Assembly (NCBI GenBank): GCA_949825025.1
Contig: OX463782.1
Coordinates: forward strand, 37,039,951-37,103,950
Direction of reading: 5' to 3'
Length of the DNA: 64,000 nucleotides
Source of the DNA: Siphlonurus alternatus
Taxonomy: Eukaryota > Arthropoda > Insecta > Ephemeroptera > Siphlonuridae
Part shown: positions 60,076-64,000 of the stretch, one piece after another
How the letters are laid out: each line of letters starts with the position of its first letter
How positions within the stretch are numbered: position 1 is the stretch's first letter
Program-made: the position numbers and the translations under genes
Notes under the pieces: generated by a model
The model's database searches: none
Seen by the model: only the letters and a program-made list of their open reading frames with translations
What the model was told of the DNA's origin: nothing

Positions 60076-60969
60076 CGCCTTTACTCAAGCTCAAGTTGTA
60101 ATTAAAAGTTAAAATTAAGTTACACTCGGATAAGTTCATGAGGATCTCTGTATGCGTTTGTGTCGCAATTTACCTTAATTCATTCGTGGACAATATCAGA
60201 AAGTGTTTATGTACATTTGAACTGATTTTTTAAATTTACAATGTATCGATAATATTAAACTCTATATAGCAATCAGTATGTGAATTCTTCTGCTTGTTTT
60301 TGTTAGTAAACAAAGTATTGTTGTGTAATGTCTGTCACGTGAAGGGGAAAACATGGAACATTCAGATTTACCAGTCATATCATATAACATGCAGGTTAAT
60401 GACCTTAAATATAATGGCACCAACAATGCCATTACAATACCCTGAGGGAGGGGGGGGGGAGAAATAAGGTACCCTATTATACCCTATGTTAAACATGGAC
60501 AGGCATTATAAACAATGTTTTGTTAGAACCATAATGAGTATAGATTGAGGATTTTTCATCAGTTAAGGTATTATATTATATGATACGACTGCATGTGGAG
60601 CGAAAATTCGTGTGACTGATTGCAACTGAGGCTATTAATTATGTATAATCTAATATCTGTATATGCTTATATTAATATTGTATTCTTTATATTTTATATT
60701 TGTTGTAAATAAATCTTTCTATTATTATTTTATGTTTTTATATTTTACGTTTTCCCGCGATATCCAGTGCCGATGAATTCTACAAATATTTAAATATACT
60801 GTATAATATATAATAAATATTTGTAAAGATGCGATCGACTTATATTAATATTATTAATCAATATATCAATTAAATATAATCAATTAATCAATATACAAAA
60901 GTCGCTTGCATAAATTTTACTATCGTAAATATGGATGTATAGCAGATAAATTTTTTGCAGATTTTCTTG

Positions 60970-61128
60970 AACCCTCTAACATTCTCAAAATAGAGGGGAA
61001 AGACGCTGTGACGTCATAATAATGATTTTTATGTTTCTCCCTATGCTTGTGTGTTAAATATTTGCATGACTATGACGTCACAACAATAAAATAAATATAC
61101 AGCATGATTTTAAGGGTGCAGTTAGAGT
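60970..61128. repeat. MITE family C copy
   Basis: ACCCTCTAACATTCTCAAAAT and ATTTTAAGGGTGCAGTTAGAG ends, with TGTGACGTCATAAT and CTATGACGTCACA in mirrored positions, as at 47812-47960. Confidence 0.8.
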
Positions 61129-61435
61129 CTTTAAGTATTTGTATATTTGGCACAGCATCACAGGCAGTTGTATGTATAACGTGCAGTATACATGAAAATA
61201 TTTTAGCATGTTTTTTATGGATTAAGGTTTTCATGGAAGGTTTTCAGTTTTACATTTATAAGTTTTAATAATTATTTTATTTATAAAATAATTATTAAAT
61301 TATATTTTTTTAAAAAAAATACTTATAACTGATAAATGAATTCAAAAAGTTATTCTTCTGTGCAGCACAGTATATGTCATGATATTTTTTAAGCATTGCA
61401 GTGGAAAATTCTATATATAAAAAAATAAAAAGTTT

Positions 61436-61674
61436 CTGCCAAATGTTAAAAAAATTTCCACACATGAAAATTATAAAACATAATTATCATAAAAGAATGT
61501 TCTTTTGTACATCCGCTATCAGTATATAATATATATAGATCGAATTTATAACCTAATATTTTTAGGTATATGTAGAGGAAAACATTTTTTTGATATTATA
61601 TATGTTTCATAATTATATCATGTTGTTGGTTGTGAGACTTTTTTAACATTGGGCGTATTATCTTACCCTTAATT
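61436..61674. repeat. MITE family B copy
   Basis: CAAATGTTAAAAAAATTTCCACACATG to ACATTGGGCGTATTATCTTACCC. Confidence 0.7.
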
Positions 61675-61879
61675 CTTTAGAAAAATATGCCTCTGTAACG
61701 ACTCTCAGAGACTTTTTTGTAGCTTTTTACTAAAATCTCCAGAGATCAACGAGGTCCGGGACATTCCCTGCCATGAGTGCTATGCTAAAATATGGTGGGG
61801 TTAATATATATGCAGAACTCTTGAAGTCAGAGAACTGTTGCTCAATTTTTTTTTTCTGACAAGGAAGTCTCTGATGGTG

Positions 61880-62280
61880 GTTAAGGGTAAGGTAACGTCA
61901 ATCAGCTGATTTTTTAGTCTCATATGATTAACATGTAAACGTTTGCAAATTCACAAAAATTCTGAAAACAAATTTGAGAGAAAAAAATTCCAAGACAATT
62001 ATTATTTGAGCTGATTTTCTTAAATTACTTTTTTTTTTTTTTTTTGATTTTCAGCATTGGGCTTTCCTCTTTCCATGGAGAGCCAAACTAAAAAATCAAT
62101 TAAAAAAAATCAGCTCGAATAAATTTAATTGTCTTGAAATTTTTTTCATGTCTTTTTATACTAAAATCTGCATCTCTCAAATTTTTTCCAGAATTTTTGT
62201 GAATTTCCTATATTAAGGTTTCATATAATCAAATGGGAATAAAAAACCAGCTGATTCATTTTACCTTAGCCTCAACACTT
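61880..62280. repeat. Foldback with TAAGGGTAAGGTAAC end
   Basis: CAGCTGATTTTTTAGTCTCATATGATT faces AATCAAATGGGAATAAAAAACC AGCTG; centre GCATTGGGCTTTCCTCTTTCC. Related to 9808-10020. Confidence 0.7.
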
Positions 62281-62572
62281 TCAAGAACTTGGCGGGCTCT
62301 CAATTAGGTAACACACCCAACGGGGGACTTTTATCTGCAAGCTGTGAGGCGCCGGCTGCTGCGGTCAAGACGTTATGATTTACGACTTTTTGACCGCGGC
62401 GAGGAATCTCTAAAAAATAAATAAAATAAATATTTAATTCACTCTATGGAATCTGCAGACGGAAACCAACCTGCAGTGGAGGGCTTATGTGAGTGACGTG
62501 AGAATTGCGCACTTGCTGCGAAATGCTATGGCGGCCATCTTGATTTTTCTTATCGTCGGCGTGGAGACAACA

Positions 62573-62940
62573 TATAAGGTGGAGATAACACGCCCCATTT
62601 TAATAAAAATCCCATTCATAAAAATTATGAAAAAAAAATTAGAATGTTCTCCTTAAAATACCTTATCAGTATTATAGGTAAAATATCAGGTATAATACAA
62701 AAACGAGCTAGTTTTCGAGTTATTAATTTTTAAAGTTGACTAATTTAATATGGAATTTCCATTTCTCCATGTTAAATTAGTCAACTTTAAAAATTAATTA
62801 CTCGAAAACTAGCTCGTTTTTGTATACCTGATATTTTACTATACTGATAAGGTATGTTAAGCAGAACATTCTATTTTTTTTTTTTCATAATTTTTATGAA
62901 TGGGATTTTTACTAACATTGGGCGTGTTATCTCTACCAGT
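62573..62940. repeat. MITE family B copy
   Basis: GGAGATAACACGCCCCATTTT and AACATTGGGCGTGTTATCTC ends; central TTAGTCAACTTTAAAAATTA and its complement. Confidence 0.85.
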
Positions 62941-63149
62941 GTAAGCAGAGTAAAAAGTTAAGAAAAAGTATAACCATGCATAATTAGGACAGGCGGTATT
63001 TTGTGTGGGTTGTAAAATTAGAGGAGATTTTTGTATAATTTTGAAGCAGTTGTGTGATCACCAAAACCGCTCGAATCTTTTCCCGAGTGTTCGACGTAAA
63101 TCTCGAAGCATCCCGCATGTTGCTCCAAATTTTTTTTTTTTTTTTTTTC

Positions 63150-63505
63150 AGCTCGCGGCGGGGTACTGAGTAGGAATAAGGTAGGGAACGGATAGTGGCC
63201 ACGGCCTGCATGCTTACGCGTCCCAGCATTCGCTGAGGTGAGACTGAGGGAACCGTGGTAAACCTCAGTCAGGACGGACACCTCTACTTTTCTCAATGGA
63301 CCAAAGCGATGTCCAAAGCCTGGGGAACCACACACAAGTGCATCTCTGCACTGGGTGGAAAGCGAGATGAATTTACCCCAGGGAGGGAGCAGCGTAATTT
63401 TTACTTGAAACGGTCACCCATCCAAGTACAAACCACGCTCGACGTAGCCTGACTTCGGTGATTTAACGAGAACCGGTCAATGCACTGCACCACGCTCAGT
63501 GGCTG
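63150..63505 (-). mobile_element. 5S rRNA-derived SINE, fullest copy
   Basis: Read on the minus strand, 63505-63412 resembles 5S rRNA: CCACTGAGCGTGGTGCAGTG, CCGGTTCTCGTTAAATCACC, GAAGTCAGGC, GTGGTTTGTACTTGGATGGG, TGACCG. This covers the 5S A-box, intermediate element and C-box region used by RNA polymerase III. The unrelated body (63410-63150) has the GAGACTGAGGGAACCGTGGT and ATGGACCAAAGCGATGTCCA blocks shared by the other copies. A T run (A run on the minus strand) precedes 63150, matching a retroposon tail. Confidence 0.85.
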
Positions 63506-63589
63506 TCCCAGTACTTGTGTGTACATGGTCTACAATTTTATATGCAGTAACCACCCGAGTTGAAATAAGTTTCATCTTTTCTTCGCTAT

Positions 63590-63815
63590 CAAGCTCTCCT
63601 CTCGTCTTTTGTTCTCTTATTTTGCACCATTTTAGAGGTAAAAAGAGTTGAAAAAGACGAGATTACGAATTTTTCTCTCTTCTTGAGCATAAAATGTTAG
63701 AATTATTGTCTTCATTTCATCCTCACTTTGATTGAAGAGAAAATAAGATGTGTTTTAGAGGTAAAAATATTAGGTTTAGACGTGTAAAGGATGAGTTGAA
63801 GACGTAATTTTTCAA
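63590..63815. repeat. Family I block
   Basis: TTGAGCATAAAATGTTAGAA, AAATAAGATGTGTTTTAGAGG, GGATGAGTTGAAGACGTAATTTTTC; repeats at 44026-44370, 53570-53725 and 55390-55845. No ends determined. Confidence 0.65.
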
Positions 63816-64000
63816 GTATAGAGTTATTACCGTTATTATTATCTTCATCAGTCTTCTGCTCGTTGTTAGTAAACAAAGTATTGTTGTGTAATGTCTGTCA
63901 CGTAAAAGGAAAAACATGGGACGGTTGTTGATTTACATGTTAACTTATGGAAAATGACCGTTAATTATGGAGTTGAAACGGTTACCTAGCGCCAACAATG

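Larger units (their letters stand above)
58885..64000. other. Downstream of the noggin-like gene, repeat-rich
   Basis: No gene seen. Holds family H (59797-59935), a GCGAGAAAA foldback (59930-60075), family C (60970-61128), family B (61436-61674, 62573-62940), a CAGCTGATT foldback (61880-62280), the full 5S SINE (63150-63505) and a family I block (63590-63815). The rest is AT-rich. Confidence 0.6.

Overview
The window is animal (metazoan) nuclear DNA. Genes are split by AT-rich introns with GT-AG boundaries (one apparent GC-AG), exons are GC-rich, and about two thirds of the sequence is repeats: foldback/MITE families, minisatellites, a 5S rRNA-derived SINE family and LINE 3' ends. The gene set (FBF1-like, OGFOD3, DPH1, GDE1, noggin-like) fits a ciliated invertebrate. 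I cannot name the species or phylum. All homology calls come from recognising protein motifs by eye; no search was run.

Layout. 1-6190 (-): 5' four exons of an FBF1-like coiled-coil gene, running off the left edge. 6191-6453: short head-to-head intergenic region with a CRE-type site. 6454-10918 (+): complete OGFOD3-like 2-oxoglutarate oxygenase, 5 exons, 326 aa. 10919-15819: tail-to-tail spacer of MITEs. 15820-18919 (-): complete DPH1, 3 exons, 414 aa. 18985-21635: large inverted repeat enclosing an array of about 175-bp satellite units, lying between the divergent starts of DPH1 and GDE1. 22030-26309 (+): complete GDE1-like glycerophosphodiester phosphodiesterase, 6 exons, 361 aa. 36374-37140 (+): two decayed exons of a second GDE1-like gene. 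55923-58884 (+): complete noggin-like secreted BMP antagonist, 3 exons, 282 aa. For each complete gene the exon lengths sum to an exact multiple of three and the splice phases agree.

The remaining 26-55 kb and 59-64 kb is repeat territory: an AAGATCTTG-rich array (29.2-32.0 kb), nested inverted repeats with CTAGTGGTCACC minisatellites (32.0-35.1 kb), a 2.9-kb foldback (37.6-40.5 kb), long TA, ATTT and GA tracts, and at least eight recurring short element families.

The genes do not form an operon or one pathway: cilium base (FBF1), a poorly characterised oxygenase (OGFOD3), diphthamide synthesis on eEF2 (DPH1), lysophospholipid/glycerophosphodiester breakdown (GDE1) and extracellular BMP control (noggin). 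The main points of interest are the noggin-like gene (extra introns, missing terminal cysteine, basic insertion), the satellite-filled inverted repeat reaching to about 65 bp from the DPH1 start codon, the GDE1 relic with a G17 run in its catalytic motif, a 51-bp tandem copy of an OGFOD3 splice donor, and the layered palindromic elements.
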